Below, piece after piece: positions 11,394 to 22,456 of a stretch of DNA of 64,000 bases (the first letter of the stretch is position 1; the number at the start of each line of letters is the position of its first letter). The DNA is taken from contig JAJAGP010003199.1 of assembly GCA_025084515.1 (NCBI GenBank), forward strand, positions 8,952 to 72,951, in the 5' to 3' direction. The position numbers and the translations under genes were made by a program. Under the pieces are notes generated by a model. It was given only the letters and a program-made list of their open reading frames with translations. It ran no database searches and had not been told where the DNA came from. This DNA comes from Ancistrus triradiatus. Taxonomy: Eukaryota > Chordata > Actinopteri > Siluriformes > Loricariidae.

Positions 11394-12094
11394 GTGAGCG
11401 AGTCTCGGGAAATAAACAAGCAGGCTGCAACCAGCTCTGATGCTGTTTTAAACTGTTATCGAACATGACCATGATTATGGTGTAAAGAGCAGGAGATGTT
11501 CAGACTGAGGTCATATTGAAACATCTCCCATCTAGCCTCCTCTGCCATTTCCATATCACACCGCCTGGTTTACATTCTCAAAACGACAGCAGCTACATCA
11601 CCATCAAAGCTGAGGCTTTAGGAAAATAAGCAGACAGGCTGGGTGCTTTATTGAAAATCCGCTTCACTACATGCTTAATGACTTTTATAGGGAGGTAAGA
11701 ATTGGTAAGAATCTATGTATAGGACAGGACTCGACTCTTGTTTCACAAACGATCTTCACTCTAGTATCCTGTGTTCTAAAGCCCTCAGGCCTGCCCTGCT
11801 GAGAATAAGAGCAGCTGAGCTTGGTGTGCCCTCTTGTGACAGCAAAAAGCATTGCATAAACCTAGTGTGTAGAGTTCACGACTTGTACAGACTTTTATCT
11901 TGTCATTATCCCCTGAATATTAAAGTAAAACATCTATTTACATTTTTTAAATGGATTTTAAGTATACTGGAGGATGTATGCAAGTTATGCAAATTCTATG
12001 CCATTTTATATAAGGGACATGAGCATCTGTGGATTTTTGTATCCATTGCGAGTCCTCGAACCAACCTTCGTGGATACAGGGGGGACATGTCGTA

Positions 12095-12574
12095 CTGCCT
12101 GGCCAAAAAAAGCTCACCACCTGGATTTAACTAAGCAAATAGTTAAATAGTTAAAAAAAGAGCCTCCCATCAGATAATGATTGCATTGGTTCTTGAACCC
12201 CAACTGAAGCAGTGAGTAGCTTCTCATTTGTTAAACAACCATGTCAAAAGACACATCCTGTGGTCGTGGAAAAGATGTTCATCTGCTTTCGAAGGGTCAA
12301 ATTGGGAAAGAGTGTTTCAGGGAGCATGAGGCATCATTTCCACACATGGATTGTCCACCACAGAGTCCAGAGCTGAACCCCATTGAGAATCTCAGGGCTG
12401 CTAAGGCTAAGGATGAAGAAGGCTTTGCGCCGTGGTCCAGATCTCCCATCATCAATCCAAGATCTTTGGGAAAAAATAAGGCAGCTCCGGACAGGAATAA
12501 ATCTTGTGATGCTGCAGAAGTTTGTGGAACAGCACCTAATAAAATACTAGTGAGCTTTTTTTGGCCAGGCAGTG
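12095..12574 (+). mobile_element. Tc1-like deletion derivative (CTGCCTGGCCAAAAAAAG family)
   Basis: Inverted ends CTGCCTGGCCAAAAAAA and TTTTTTTGGCCAGGCAG enclose 480 bp in clic4 intron 4. The inside fuses the 5' leader and start of a transposase to its C-terminal part. TA precedes the left end, while the right flank is CA. See the pseudogene entry. Confidence 0.8.
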
Positions 12575-12606
12575 CATATATGTGTAGTTATCTTGGACTT
12601 CACTGA
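12241..12606 (+). pseudogene. truncated Tc1 transposase frame (121 codons)
   Basis: The frame opens MSKDTSCGRGKDVHLLSKGQ, then jumps directly to a catalytic-domain block, CPPQSPELNPIENLRA. It misses the middle of the transposase with most of the DNA-binding region and the first catalytic aspartates. It then drifts out of homology and reads into the terminal repeat. It is an internal-deletion fossil, not a functional gene. Confidence 0.7.
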
Positions 12607-12655
12607 GTGCGGGTGAATGTGGATTTGGCTCATGAACAGTCGTGCGCTTGTGCAG

Positions 12656-12837
12656 GTCTGGAGCGAGGCCTGGTGAAGACCCTGCAGAAGCTGGACGAGT
12701 ACCTGCGCTCGCCACTGCCTGACGAGATCGACCACAACAGCATGGAGGACGTCAAGGTGTCCACCCGTAAGTTCCTGGACGGAGACGACATGACGCTGGC
12801 CGACTGCAACCTGCTGCCCAAACTGCACATCGTCAAG
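12656..12837 (+). CDS. clic4: clic4 exon 5
   Basis: The exon encodes GLERGLVKTLQKLDEYLRSP and continues through LPDEIDHNSMEDVKVSTRKF to LTLADCNLLPKLHIVKV-type sequence (here MTLADCNLLPKLHIVK). This is the core of the helical C-terminal domain, with the invariant FLDG and LADCNLLPKLH motifs. The acceptor is TTGTGCAG and the donor is AAG|GTGGGC. The exon is 182 bp and ends in phase 0. A decayed Tc1-like element ends about 80 bp upstream in the preceding intron. Confidence 0.95.
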
Positions 12838-13257
12838 GTGGGCTTGACTGTTCTGTGTAGAGAGTCGCAGTATATCGTGATGTAATCGTATTGTCATGAC
12901 CTTTCCAATGCCCACCCCTAGTGATCAGAGCCAGCTACTGGGCTGGGTGGTACACGCCACCCTGTACTTTGTTTAGTTGTATCCCTGACCAGGATAAGAG
13001 GGGGCAAAACGAGATGCTTGGGGGGAATGCATTCAAGTTCAGTTAAATTTCTTGGACCTCCAAGGCCGTCCACGGAGTTTGTGATTTAGGTCTCTGACTT
13101 GGGCACTCCATGTTCACCTTTCTGTCCTGAAAATGAACGAACGCAAGGCTGCGTTCACAACGTAGTGGATCTTCATTGCACATTTGTTAAAAGCAAAAAG
13201 TACAATCATTGTTAACAACTCCGGTTCGACTAATCCGTCCCTGCTCTCACTTTGTAG
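12838..13257 (+). other. clic4 intron 5
   Basis: This 420-bp intron lies between GTGGGC and TTTGTAG. Nothing beyond unique intron sequence is seen. Confidence 0.85.
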
Positions 13258-13422
13258 GTGGTGACCAAGAAGTACCGAGGCTTTGAGATCCCCAAAGACA
13301 TGAAGGGCGTCTGGGCCTACCTGAAAAGCGCCTACGCGCGCGACGAGTTCACCAACACCTGCCCCAGCGACGGCGAGATCGAGATCGCTTACGCCGACGT
13401 GGCCAAGAGGCTCGTCAAATAA
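13258..13422 (+). CDS. clic4: clic4 exon 6 (terminal coding exon)
   Basis: The exon encodes VVTKKYRGFEIPKDMKGVWA followed by YLKSAYARDEFTNTCPSDGE and ends AYADVAKRLVK-stop. The family C-terminus YARDEFTNTCPSD and the VAKRL ending are intact. The acceptor is ACTTTGTAG and the exon starts in phase 0. TAA is at 13420-13422. The VTKKYR stretch corresponds to the basic nuclear-localisation motif VAKKYR of mammalian CLIC4, with Thr for Ala. Confidence 0.96.
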   Translation: MVTKKYRGFEIPKDMKGVWAYLKSAYARDEFTNTCPSDGEIEIAYADVAKRLVK

Positions 13423-14033
13423 TGCCTCGCCCCCCAAAAAATCGTACCCCCACCACCAATCCCCAGGCTGGGACTGATTTCTTTATTTACACACGAGGAA
13501 AAAACGAGACTTTTCCCCCTCCCCTTCAGCTTTTCCTTTAAAGTACAAACAGTGCATGATCTTTTGCATTATCTGCAGCTCTTTCAGATACTCCGTTTAT
13601 AATCAGTGTAGCTGAAGGCTGAATCTGTTATATTTAACCTTTTTATAATCTCACGCCTTTCTTTTCGGTTAGTGTTAGCGAGTTGAAGACGACAACGATG
13701 TTGGAACGGATCCGGTTTCCCTTTTCTGGTCCTGGTCAAACAGTGTTGGAAGCTGCAGTGTTTTTCTCGAGAGCACTGACCTTACTGCCTTATCAGACTC
13801 CGACATGAAGGCGATACTCAGTAGAAATTCAGAATCGGATGTTCTTCGGACGGTTAGTCTCTCCCTCGCCTGTGTGTGTTGCTTGTGTTATGATCATGAT
13901 TACTAACCTTTTATTCAAACCCCGCCCGTTCTGACACGAGAGCGATTTCAGTAACTGTACTGATTTATGCGGAATCCAAAAAGGCATCTTTAGTTCCAGG
14001 CGTGTAAATCCGGATCGAGTCAAGGTGACGTGA

Positions 14034-14049
14034 TTTTTTTTTTTTTTTT
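14034..14049. repeat. T16 tract
   Basis: A mononucleotide run in the clic4 3' UTR region. Confidence 0.9.
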
Positions 14050-14255
14050 ACAATATGAAGTCTGCTTAGTGAATGTATACAAATCCAAAGGTTTTCTTTG
14101 TAATATCAGGACGTAAGGCTTTTTTATTGTATGTTTGTTCTTCATTATTACTCACATGAAGGCTCTAATAGCAGACTTGTAAATACTGGCGCAAACGTTT
14201 TTATACATCCTTCAAGTTGAATGTAGCAGAACCAAGGTCTTTCTTGCTTGCTTAA

Positions 14256-14642
14256 AGGAAACTTCCACCCCGAACCATTTGTACATCCTGTTTTCCTGGT
14301 CCAGTCCATGGCAGGGCGAAGGGGGCGCCACGCCTTCCTCAGACGCTGATAATCGTCTGCTCCCATTCGCGCTCTGAACAGGTTTTTCTTTGGCATTTCT
14401 CACTTTTCGGGGCAGAGGCTCTGGCGCATGTTGTGGAAACAGAGCCCTGGGATACCCTAGATGATTCGTCCCTCCCGCCCTTCCTCAGACATGGCCAGCT
14501 GTGAACAAGACTCGGTAAACTAGCCAGTGTGATTTAACAATGGAACAAACTACTAATCCCATAATGCCTAATTTGTCATCTGGCAAGTTGGGGGAAAAAA
14601 TACATCCAATAATATGCAGTTTGTTTAGGGTGGACTTTTCCT
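14256..14642. mobile_element. piggyBac-type MITE in clic4 3' UTR
   Basis: TTAA on both sides (14252-14255 and 14643-14646) flanks inverted ends AGGAAACTTCCACCC and GGGTGGACTTTTCCT, which agree at 13 of 15 positions. TTAA duplication is the hallmark of piggyBac-like transposition. The element is non-coding, 387 bp. Confidence 0.75.
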
Positions 14643-14935
14643 TTAAGTTCTAGTAACACCGACAGCCTTAGTTGTTTTCTCGTGTGTGTGAAAGGCAACG
14701 TTATTAATCATCAGTGATTGCTGGAGAGCAGGATAAACAATCACTGCAAATTTTGATTTGGTCTCTAAAAAACAAAGACTGATCATGTATACATTTGTCT
14801 AGAATATATATATAAAAAAACAAGACGTGCCAACGTTCCTTTCATGTTATTGATCCGGTTTTGCTTTGATCTTTATTGTTCTGAAGGAAATCTCTTTCTT
14901 TTCTTTTTTGATTTTGGACTTTTTTTTCTCTGTTA

Positions 14936-14941
14936 AATAAA
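14936..14941 (+). promoter_or_regulatory. candidate poly(A) signal AATAAA (proximal)
   Basis: AATAAA follows a T-rich stretch and lies 1.5 kb after the clic4 stop codon. A T-rich sequence follows about 20-50 bases later, as expected for a cleavage region. Confidence 0.5.
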
Positions 14942-16505
14942 AAGGTACACAGTCATTTTCGACCGCTTTAGATTTTCCTTTTACTGGATCCCAATGTCAA
15001 TCAAGTGCAAACTGTATACTTGTTTTGTTTAAACAAACACCAACTGTTCATCCAGAAGAAGTTCAACCTAGACAGAACACCAGTAGCCTCCCTTATGTCG
15101 GTGTGATGCCCGTCCCAGCCAGAAGGCACCACTGGGTCTGGATCCTGGGTCTCCTCTGGCACCCAAGTGCCTAACCTTGTCCTTGTTGGTACTGCAGTCC
15201 AATGCAGGACCGGCAGGGGTGTCTGTGCAGTTCAGGGGGATGATCCCTATCCCCATTCCTCCTCAGACATGCCTGCTGGGAAATGGAAGAAGGTTTGGCC
15301 CCTTTCCAGATGATCGTCTAATGTTCATGTAAAGTCTCATCATTTGTAAAAGTACATATTTCAAATATTTAAGAAAGCAACAAGTTTCGAGTAAGGCTGT
15401 GCGCAACTGTTCCTTTTTTATTACTAGTAAAGCTCTTGTAGTGTACATGTTATTTTTGTGGATGCACATAGCCTGTTTATTCCAACCCCCCACAGGCTGA
15501 AACAATTTCACCTTGAATGTTTGCATACAGTTGCCTTAAATAGCTCTGGACACCACACCTGTTGATCAACAACACAGCAGGAGTGTACATGATTCAGACC
15601 AGGACTGGGACAGGTTACATTCATTATGTATTGTTTACTGGTCCGTTTTATCCTGGTTGGGTTGTCGGGGCGCTGGCTGATTGGACAGAATGGACAATCC
15701 ATCACCTCCAGCATTTCTGAGACATGGCCAGGTAGGTCCGTGTGAAACCTGACCTGGCTGGAAGGCACGGCCGGGAGCTAAACTCCATTCACTGTGGTGT
15801 TAGGCAGGTGAATTGCCATTGCACCACCCAAGTACTGAGTTTCAAGTGTGTCTTCATTATATATAAATGAACTGTTTGGGAACTCCTCGAGTTAAGGACG
15901 GACTTGTCATAAAATACCCCGAACTGGTTTGATTTTGGTGAGCGCCAATAATTCAGCCCGCGTGAGCCTGATTAATCAGTGGTGGAAATGCAAACAGAAG
16001 ATCGTGTGACTTTTTTAACCCACACACAGGGTGTAGCAAGTCTAACTTTTGCTTAGGAGTCATTTCTATGGAACAGCTGCTCCATGTAACGATTGTTAGC
16101 CAATGTTTACCGATACACCGCACACTTCTTGTGGATGTTTGTGTGTTCGCACCGTTGATAAATTAGGTCCAGTTTTGCAGTACAGTATGTACAGCTCGGT
16201 TAAATTAATAAAACGTCTCGTAGCGCTGAAGGGTCAAAATCCAACCATGTGATTCGTGCTTGTAATCAAATCCTCTGAACTCAAAATCATGTGCCTTCTG
16301 AAGATCAGTGGTCAGCTTTTTTTCTTTTTATAATCTCCCGCGGACAGATGGGTCTATTCATTCTTTTTTCCATTGAATGACATCTATTTTAGATGCTGAA
16401 TGTTCAGGGTTTTTTGTAATAGACTCCCACATGCTGTGTTTGCGCAGGATCCTCCACTGATCATGGAAAAGCTGCATGTTTGCCGTACACCATCTCGCTC
16501 TCTTC

Positions 16506-16511
16506 AATAAA
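16506..16511 (+). promoter_or_regulatory. candidate poly(A) signal AATAAA (distal)
   Basis: AATAAACTGCTGG is followed by TGACTCC and T-rich sequence. The distance from the stop (3.1 kb) is close to the long CLIC4 3' UTR known from mammals. Another AATAAA at 16207 is also possible. Confidence 0.45.
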
Positions 16512-16794
16512 CTGCTGGCAGCTATGACTCCTGGCTTTATTTATTCATTCACAGATTGGGACTTGTTTAAGCATCACAGTAACGCTCGAACAACGTGTTA
16601 TAAAACTTTTACATTTAAATAAATAGAGGAGAATGCCTAACGTGTCCCTCACTGATGTTCCAGAGTTGTCCACTGGGTGGTGCTGCAGTATACGGAGAAA
16701 TGTGTCTCGAGCCCAAATTGGACGTACACGTACCGAGCACTTAGTTCAATTTCCTCAAGGTTCGGTTTGTTTTTTCACAAATACACTCATTGTT

Positions 16795-17060
16795 TATAAT
16801 GTCCTATTATCTAGGCCCAAACCCCAAATTGAGGAAGCTTAGGGTGACGGTGGCAAGGAAAAACTCCCTGAACAGTTGAAGGAAGAAACCTTGGGAAGAC
16901 CAAGACTCAAAAAGGGACCAAGCCGTGGACTGCTTAGACGTTATATATGTAAGATAACTAAGTAATCTAATTAATACGTGTATTATACTAGTTTGAATAA
17001 ACAGAAGAATAGTTCAAAATAACAGGGAGAACATATTTTCAAAATATAATACGTAGACTA
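16795..17060 (-). repeat. retroposon-tail family, copy 2
   Basis: GGTGGCAAGGAAAAACTCCC, CTTGGGAAGACCAAGACTC and AACAGGGAGAACATATTT align with copies 1 and 3. Confidence 0.6.
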
Positions 17061-17121
17061 ATATATTAGATAATGTTGAGATGATAAAACTATAGCATAT
17101 AAGCCTACGGCAATAATGTAA

Positions 17122-17142
17122 ATATATATATATATATATATA
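17122..17142. repeat. (AT)n microsatellite
   Basis: A pure AT run. Confidence 0.9.
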
Positions 17143-17280
17143 CTGAATAAAATAACGTGAAATATGCTAACAACTAAGCTTTGTTTTCCTGGATAACAAA
17201 TCTAAACTGAAAAACACGACGTATCTGGTGCATTAAACGAGCTGTAACCAACACAAAAAGTAACACTGGCGTATTAGTAG

Positions 17281-17402
17281 AGTGACGTATCGACTCACAG
17301 GTTCACTCAAAAGAACCGATTCACTCTTGTCCACTCATTGCTTCAAGCGTGCCGCGCGCGCGTTCCCACTCCAAACCGTGCCTGCTACGAACGGTGCGAG
17401 TC
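17281..17402 (+). promoter_or_regulatory. CpG-rich promoter/5' UTR region of downstream gene
   Basis: The bases before the first ATG of the downstream gene contain a run of CG dinucleotides (GCCGCGCGCGCG at about 17350). CG density stays raised through about 17950. No TATA box was recognised. The position directly before a coding first exon suggests a CpG-type promoter; the transcription start cannot be fixed from sequence. Confidence 0.45.
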
Positions 17403-17659
17403 ATGAGCGCCAAAAAGTCTTCCAAACTCAAGAAAATCTTTCTGTCCAAGTCCAAGTCTGTGGAGAAGGAGGACTTGGACTCATGGAACACTTTACCGGG
17501 CCGAACCTCTCCGACCAGCGGAAGCCCCCCCGAGGCTTTGTCCCCCACCAGCCCGAGCCAGAAGAAGAAGCGGCGGTTCGGTTCGTGGCGCTCCAAGAAG
17601 AAAGCGTCCAACGACTTTTTCTTCACCAGCGCCGATAACTTCGATGCCACCAGCCAGAT
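17403..17659 (+). CDS. downstream gene exon 1 (start codon, basic N-terminus)
   Basis: The exon starts with ATG at 17403, which has G at -3, and encodes 85 residues beginning MSAKKSSKLKKIFLSKSKS. Further on come a Ser/Pro stretch (SPTSGSPPEALSPTSPS) and a basic patch KKKRRFGSWRSKKK, then NDFFFTSADNFDATSQ. The donor AT|GTGAGT leaves two bases (AT). Reading through the donor gives a stop at once, which supports splicing. The frame is open upstream but has no earlier ATG. The Lys-rich opening and SWRSKKK patch resemble AIM1/CRYBG N-termini; function is not proven. Confidence 0.8.
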
Positions 17660-18669
17660 GTGAGTAAACACGACTTTACTGAGAGTTCAGCACACCTGAG
17701 CACACCTGTACGCAGCGCACGCACTTCTGCTGCGTTGCATCAGTGTTAAATCAGTGCAAACGTTCATCTCGGATCTCACCTTATAGCGCTGGAGCATGGT
17801 TTTATGCGAGCTCTTGTTTAGGGTTTGCTTTGGCCGGACACGCCCGTTGCAGAGCAGCCTGCGGTCGTGCGCGTGTTGTTGGTCGATCGACAGAAGCCGA
17901 AGTTTAGGCACGCTCGCTCAAATGACTGCTCGGGGTTTTGCTGATTTGCAAGAGCTTCGCGCAACAAATCACCGAACCAACCCTAGTGCAAACTCACACG
18001 ACACTTTAGAGATGCCAGCTGACTCGCATGTGTTTTAGAGAGTCAGGGCTACCTTGGACTGTGGAGCTGCGAGGCAGGATTTTAAACATCCAGTAACTGA
18101 CTGGGACTAAAATTTGTGCTCATGTTGGTTGATATCGATATGGTTGGTACAGCTGAAAACGTGAGTGAAAATTTAACGGAAGCCAAACGCGCACCGTTAG
18201 ACAACCGATGAATCGGGGACTCGATGAGCGCATGTGAACCAGCTTATGTACCTAGTTATATGTTAGACACAGTAACTCGCACAAAAAATAATTCTAACAG
18301 TCTCAGCAGACTGACGAGCTTCCGGACTCTTAAACTCCCGCCTCTGCTCGTGGATCTGCCGCCTTGAGTGCCTGTTTACTGGCAATCGGTTTGCTTCTTA
18401 TTTCCTATTATAATTTATTATCTTTAAGATCTCGGTGGTTAAAGTGATGCTATCGAGCGACCATGTTCTGCTACGACGTGCACCCCTGTGGTGCCCTGTG
18501 AAGTGACGACAGGCATCTGATGAGCTCATGACCCTGCGGCGCTATACCCCCGTTCACCCGTGACCTGTCAGAACACGCCTGGTTTACTCAGCTCGGAGCC
18601 GATGACTGAATATACACTCTGAACACGTAGGAGGGGTTTCTTCGTCAGGTCTAAGGTCACAGCAGTCCA

Positions 18670-18790
18670 GACCTTGTCCAGAGTGACGTACCTGAAGTGA
18701 GAGGTCCAAAGTTAAAGGCTTTAGGACCCAACAGTGGTGTTTGAACTCGTGACCTGTTGAGTAGCAGTAATCCTTGACCACCTAGAAACG
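18670..18790 (-). mobile_element. SINE remnant, minus strand
   Basis: CTTGTCCAGAGTGACGTAC, TTAGGACCCAACAGTGGTG and CTTGACCACCTAG follow the order of an inverted fish tRNA-SINE (tail, middle, A-box side). It is heavily decayed. Confidence 0.5.
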
Positions 18791-18907
18791 CTGGTCAGTC
18801 GGTTTGGATTTGTCTCTGCCACCTTGACTGAACAATATTTCCACGTTCTCCCTTGAAAAATTGGTGAAGTTCAGACAAATTTCAGGTCAAATTTCAGATC
18901 AGATTGA

Positions 18908-19231
18908 CAGTGCTGTCCAAAAGTCTTAGGCCACTACTAGATTTGTTGTTTCTGCAACGCTATTATAAGCGTATAAGACTTTCTAGTCTTTGTGAGCTTT
19001 AGCATGTCTTCACCCTGTTCCCCTTTTGATAACAGTAGTTTCTTGACTGCTACCTTTCCAAAAACCATTCCTGATCAAGCAGTGGACGGCTCAACTTTGC
19101 ATCCCGATGCCCCGTGTAAGGGGAGGTCAGGCTGAATACTTCCCACCATAGCCTGCACAAGCCTGCTTTCTTGACAGTTTGATTCTTTTTAAATCTAATC
19201 TAAGGTGGTGTGAGACTTTTGCACAGTACTG
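18908..19231 (-). mobile_element. Tc1-type MITE (copy 2, inverted to copy at 639)
   Basis: The termini CAGTGCTGTCCAAAAGTC and GACTTTTGCACAGTACTG face each other. A TA follows the right end (19232-19233). The interior is the reverse complement of parts of 639-1095, for example TGTAAGGGGAGGTCA. Confidence 0.72.
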
Positions 19232-20389
19232 TAGGTCAGCGCTCTAACTTGGCCACTCGAACTTGGCCTGTCCTTAAGCCGCCGATGTTTTTATGTTGCT
19301 GTGCTTTAACGTGCCCATCTTCAGCCGTCTCGCTTGTCTGCCCAAAGTAGACTCTGACTGGAGGCATGCTTGTGAAAGGTGTTGTCATTTCTCTAAAAAA
19401 AAGCTGCTTTCCGCTCTGTAAGCCCTTGCTATGTGAAAGCTGACAAACGGGCGACATGGGAAGCAACAGCATGCTTGAGTCCTCAGTATATTCGAACCGT
19501 GGCCTTGAACGATGCTATTAATAAGTTAACAGACAAACTTAGGAACAAGTTCAGTGAGTCCGTTCATCGGGATATGGGGAGGTAAAGAGTGCAGTTCGAG
19601 TGAAAGGGAAGTCGTGTTTCAATGGACGCTCTGCTTAATAACTGGATTTATTATCTAACGTTAAGGCTTATCTAACCCTAGTTAATGGCTGTCCCAATTC
19701 TGGGATCTGAATTCCCATCTTTCTAATCACCAACCGACCCTTAACTACCACATTTCCATTTGCTAAATATAGGCCAAAAGACGCCAGAAAAGGATAACGC
19801 GCCTAGCGAAGATGAATGAATGGATGGAGCCTTTATAAGAGCTCCACATGAAAGCAACTTGACTTTCTTCATTTCTGAGCAAGATTCTGAGAGAGTGCTT
19901 TTTTCCTACAGCTGCTTTCTGAACTCTTCCTCGTTAGGGATGGGCCCATTTATTAGAATACATGAACGAAGCTTGCATAATTGCTAGACAATTACCAGGT
20001 GGGAACTGCACCGAAATAGCCTTCCAAGCAATTCTGTCAGAGCATGAAAGTGAAAAGATGACAAACTCAGCTGGTACTTGTTTACAGACCATTGAACACA
20101 TGTCGATAACTGGAGGCTGTACCGGTTCCTCTGTAAACATTTCCGTTGTATCATTATACCCTTGTACGTTGTTTTCATTTTTACTTTCCATATCCATGAT
20201 AAGACGTATCATGTACCTGACATTAACAGACAGTCTGTGTTTTTCATTTTATATTCTGCTTATTCTTCAGGTTTTCTTGCTCGCTGCATTTTTGTAGTCC
20301 TACAATTACAGACTGTAGTCCATTTGTTTATCTACATTCTTTGTCCCCTAATGGTCAGGACCAGCACAGATGAGGTCCCGCTTGGGATT

Positions 20390-20606
20390 GTCCTCAGCAC
20401 TGCACTGACACTGATGTGTGCTGAGCTGGTACGAGTGGATCAGATATAGCAGTGCTGCTGGAGTTCACCCTACTGCTCCACCTTTGTAGAAGTAAAGTTA
20501 GAGTCGTCTGTTGCTGTGCAGTTTGTGCTCGTCCAACTCTAACCCTCCAGCAGGGCGCTGAGGTGGTTTCAAACTCCAGCAGCACTGCTGTATCTGATCC
20601 AGAGTA
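20390..20606. mobile_element. palindromic MITE remnant
   Basis: GTGGATCAGATATAGCAGTG at about 20435 is mirrored by CACTGCTGTATCTGATCCA-type sequence ending near 20602, giving roughly 30-bp arms. The outer CCTCAGCACTGCACTGACAC is typical of a widespread fish palindromic MITE. The matching outer right end is lost. Confidence 0.55.
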
Positions 20607-22359
20607 TGTAGGGAAACCGATGGACTGTAATTGCAGAACTACTGCTAAATTGTAGAGCGTCCACTAAAACGTAAATAAGAATAAGCCAGTTATAACCCCG
20701 AAAAAATATCGAATGCCCAAGACTTTCGCACTTCTTCAGTTGATTAGGATTTGCTATGCAAACGTAGCACAGGTTTGTGAGAAATCCATGACAGCAATGC
20801 TTGAAGGTCAGAAATCCTTGATCTTGTTTGGCCTTCAAGTAGCTGTTGCAAAAGCTTTGAGGTACGTTTTGGGACAGCATCATGGAAAAAGCGTGAGTAG
20901 TTCTCTGGTTCCCTCGTAGCTGACGGGTCCTGCTTTGATCGTAAGTGCGCCACCTGAGCTTCACATCGCAAGCCCGGCTCAGGGTTCAAACACAGGTCCT
21001 CAGCGGCTGGCTCTTGGCCACAGTTGACGCTTCGATACACCTGCGAATTCAGCGACGTCTTTCACACTACGGCCTTTGGCACGCCCAGATGGAATCGCTC
21101 TTTTTGTCTAATTTCCAGACATCGAACAAGACATTCGCTGCGCTGTACCACCTCTTTTCAGTCTATGAATCTATGAATTGATAGCCCGAGCATCCTCGTG
21201 CAGCGCCATCTGCAGGAGCCTGAAGTTACTACCTCTTTGGGTTTGAATAAAATGTCAGATCTCCACTGGTCTTCGGTCTCGCAGTTGCGAATGCAGACCG
21301 CTCCGATAGGTTTATGCATGTGCAGGCAAATTTCACCCAAACCCCAACCACCGATCACTCTGTTTGTGTCAAAGCCTCGGCGTTACACAACACGGATATC
21401 AGCAGCCATTGTGGACAGCAGCGCCGTGGCATGGATCTACTCTAGAATATCTACAGACCGACCAGCTCCTCATTAGTCGGCGTCGTGCAAAATGCTTAAC
21501 TCCACGGAGCAGGCGTTAGCGTTATGCAAATGCGAAAAGCGAGAACAACCTGTCTGATAAATGTGCGCAACCAACCCTCATGCAACCGAGAACTGGGTCA
21601 AACGTTATTACGTAAAGTATTGCGTATTAATTCATAGATTCATAATGTTTAAAGTAATGCACGTATCGCCTCAGTTTTGTGATGAGTAAGCCGAAGTAGA
21701 AGCTACTGTGCCTGGGAGGTAAAAGTTCCTGTTCAGCTTGGATGGTATCGTAGGGGTTGAAGCATATTATTCCAAAAAATGTCAGTATTCCAGTAACACC
21801 AGGCTTGAGGAAAGAGAATTGGAAAAATAAGGCTGATCAGATCAGATTTCACGTGATTGACACTTTAATACTTAAAAAAGCCAGGTTGCCAGATATTTGT
21901 TATTGTACATATGTGGTGGTGTACCAAATATTAGATGTATTAAATGGAATTACTCTTTTCTACGTGCATTTTTAGTATTTGCATTTCAATGTAAAAATAG
22001 GTTAATATTTATTTAATCCGTGTCAAATAGTAAAAGATAAATAGATGTAAAACATGTATTTATACTAATAGATTTATATATAATAAACGCGCAGATCTGA
22101 GTCCGAGCCGCTGAGGTTCCTCCGGCCTGGACGGATGCCGGGGCACAACTGGACTGTGTTTGAGGGAGACTCCAAACCCTGGCACTGTAATAGTGACCCC
22201 TGTCGGGTGTAGGAGGCACTGACAAAGGATGGCGGACGGACGATCGCTGGATGTCTCGCTTAGAGAATTATGTTCTATCCCTAAAAACCACGTCTTAACC
22301 GTGCTTGCTGGCCATCGGGAGCGGCGGTCCATGAAAAGGCTGGATAAGAGAGAGAGTCA

Positions 22360-22456
22360 GCGAGTCGTCTCCCCTCCCTCAGGCTGCCAAAGGGAAGTTG
22401 TCCCTGTAACATGTCACTTAAGGTCGCTTTGGGTGAGGGCGTGTGCTAAATGCTGT
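22360..22456 (+). mobile_element. SINE 3' fragment
   Basis: GTCGCTTTGGGTGAGGGCGT followed by GTGCTAAATGCTGTA matches the conserved tail of fish tRNA-SINEs. Confidence 0.5.

Larger units (their letters stand above)
11394..12655 (+). other. clic4 intron 4
   Basis: The intron lies between donor GTGAGC and acceptor TTGTGCAG. Besides the Tc1-like deletion derivative at 12095-12574, no structure was recognised in 11394-12094. Confidence 0.8.
5476..13422 (+). other. clic4: clic4 gene model (exons 2-6; exon 1 outside window)
   Basis: Chloride intracellular channel protein 4 has a GST-like fold with a glutaredoxin-like N-terminal domain. It exists as a soluble protein and as a membrane-inserted form, and is linked to actin, endosomal trafficking, tubulogenesis and nuclear translocation. 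Five exons with consensus AG/GT borders and compatible phases give 690 coding bases, 229 residues plus a stop. Adding the 24 residues that exon 1 encodes in human CLIC4 gives 253, the exact family length. The exon sizes 110, 126, 107 and 182 also match the CLIC layout as I remember it. The motif GNCPFSQRL carries the reactive cysteine (Cys35 in human numbering), and VTKKYR corresponds to the nuclear-localisation stretch. CLIC5 is the nearest alternative, but PESNT, GMDIFAKFSAYIKNS and EIDxNSMED favour CLIC4. No frameshift or stop was seen. Confidence 0.93.
13423..16530 (+). other. clic4: clic4 3' UTR (extent uncertain)
   Basis: The stretch after the clic4 stop contains no gene. Vertebrate CLIC4 mRNAs have a long 3' UTR, so a 1.5-kb form (signal at 14936) or a 3.1-kb form (signal at 16506) is expected. 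The first kilobase is T-rich with a T16 tract at 14034-14049. A piggyBac-type MITE lies at 14256-14642, inside both possible forms. The part between 14960 and 16500 may instead be intergenic. Confidence 0.5.
16531..17280 (+). other. intergenic, clic4 to downstream gene
   Basis: No gene was recognised. The stretch holds one copy of the retroposon-tail family (16795-17060) and an (AT)n tract at 17122-17142. Confidence 0.6.

Noticed and set aside
20985..21050. B-box-like GGTTCAAAC near 20987 as a tRNA or SINE
   Set aside because: No matching A box at proper spacing and no similarity to the other SINEs here.
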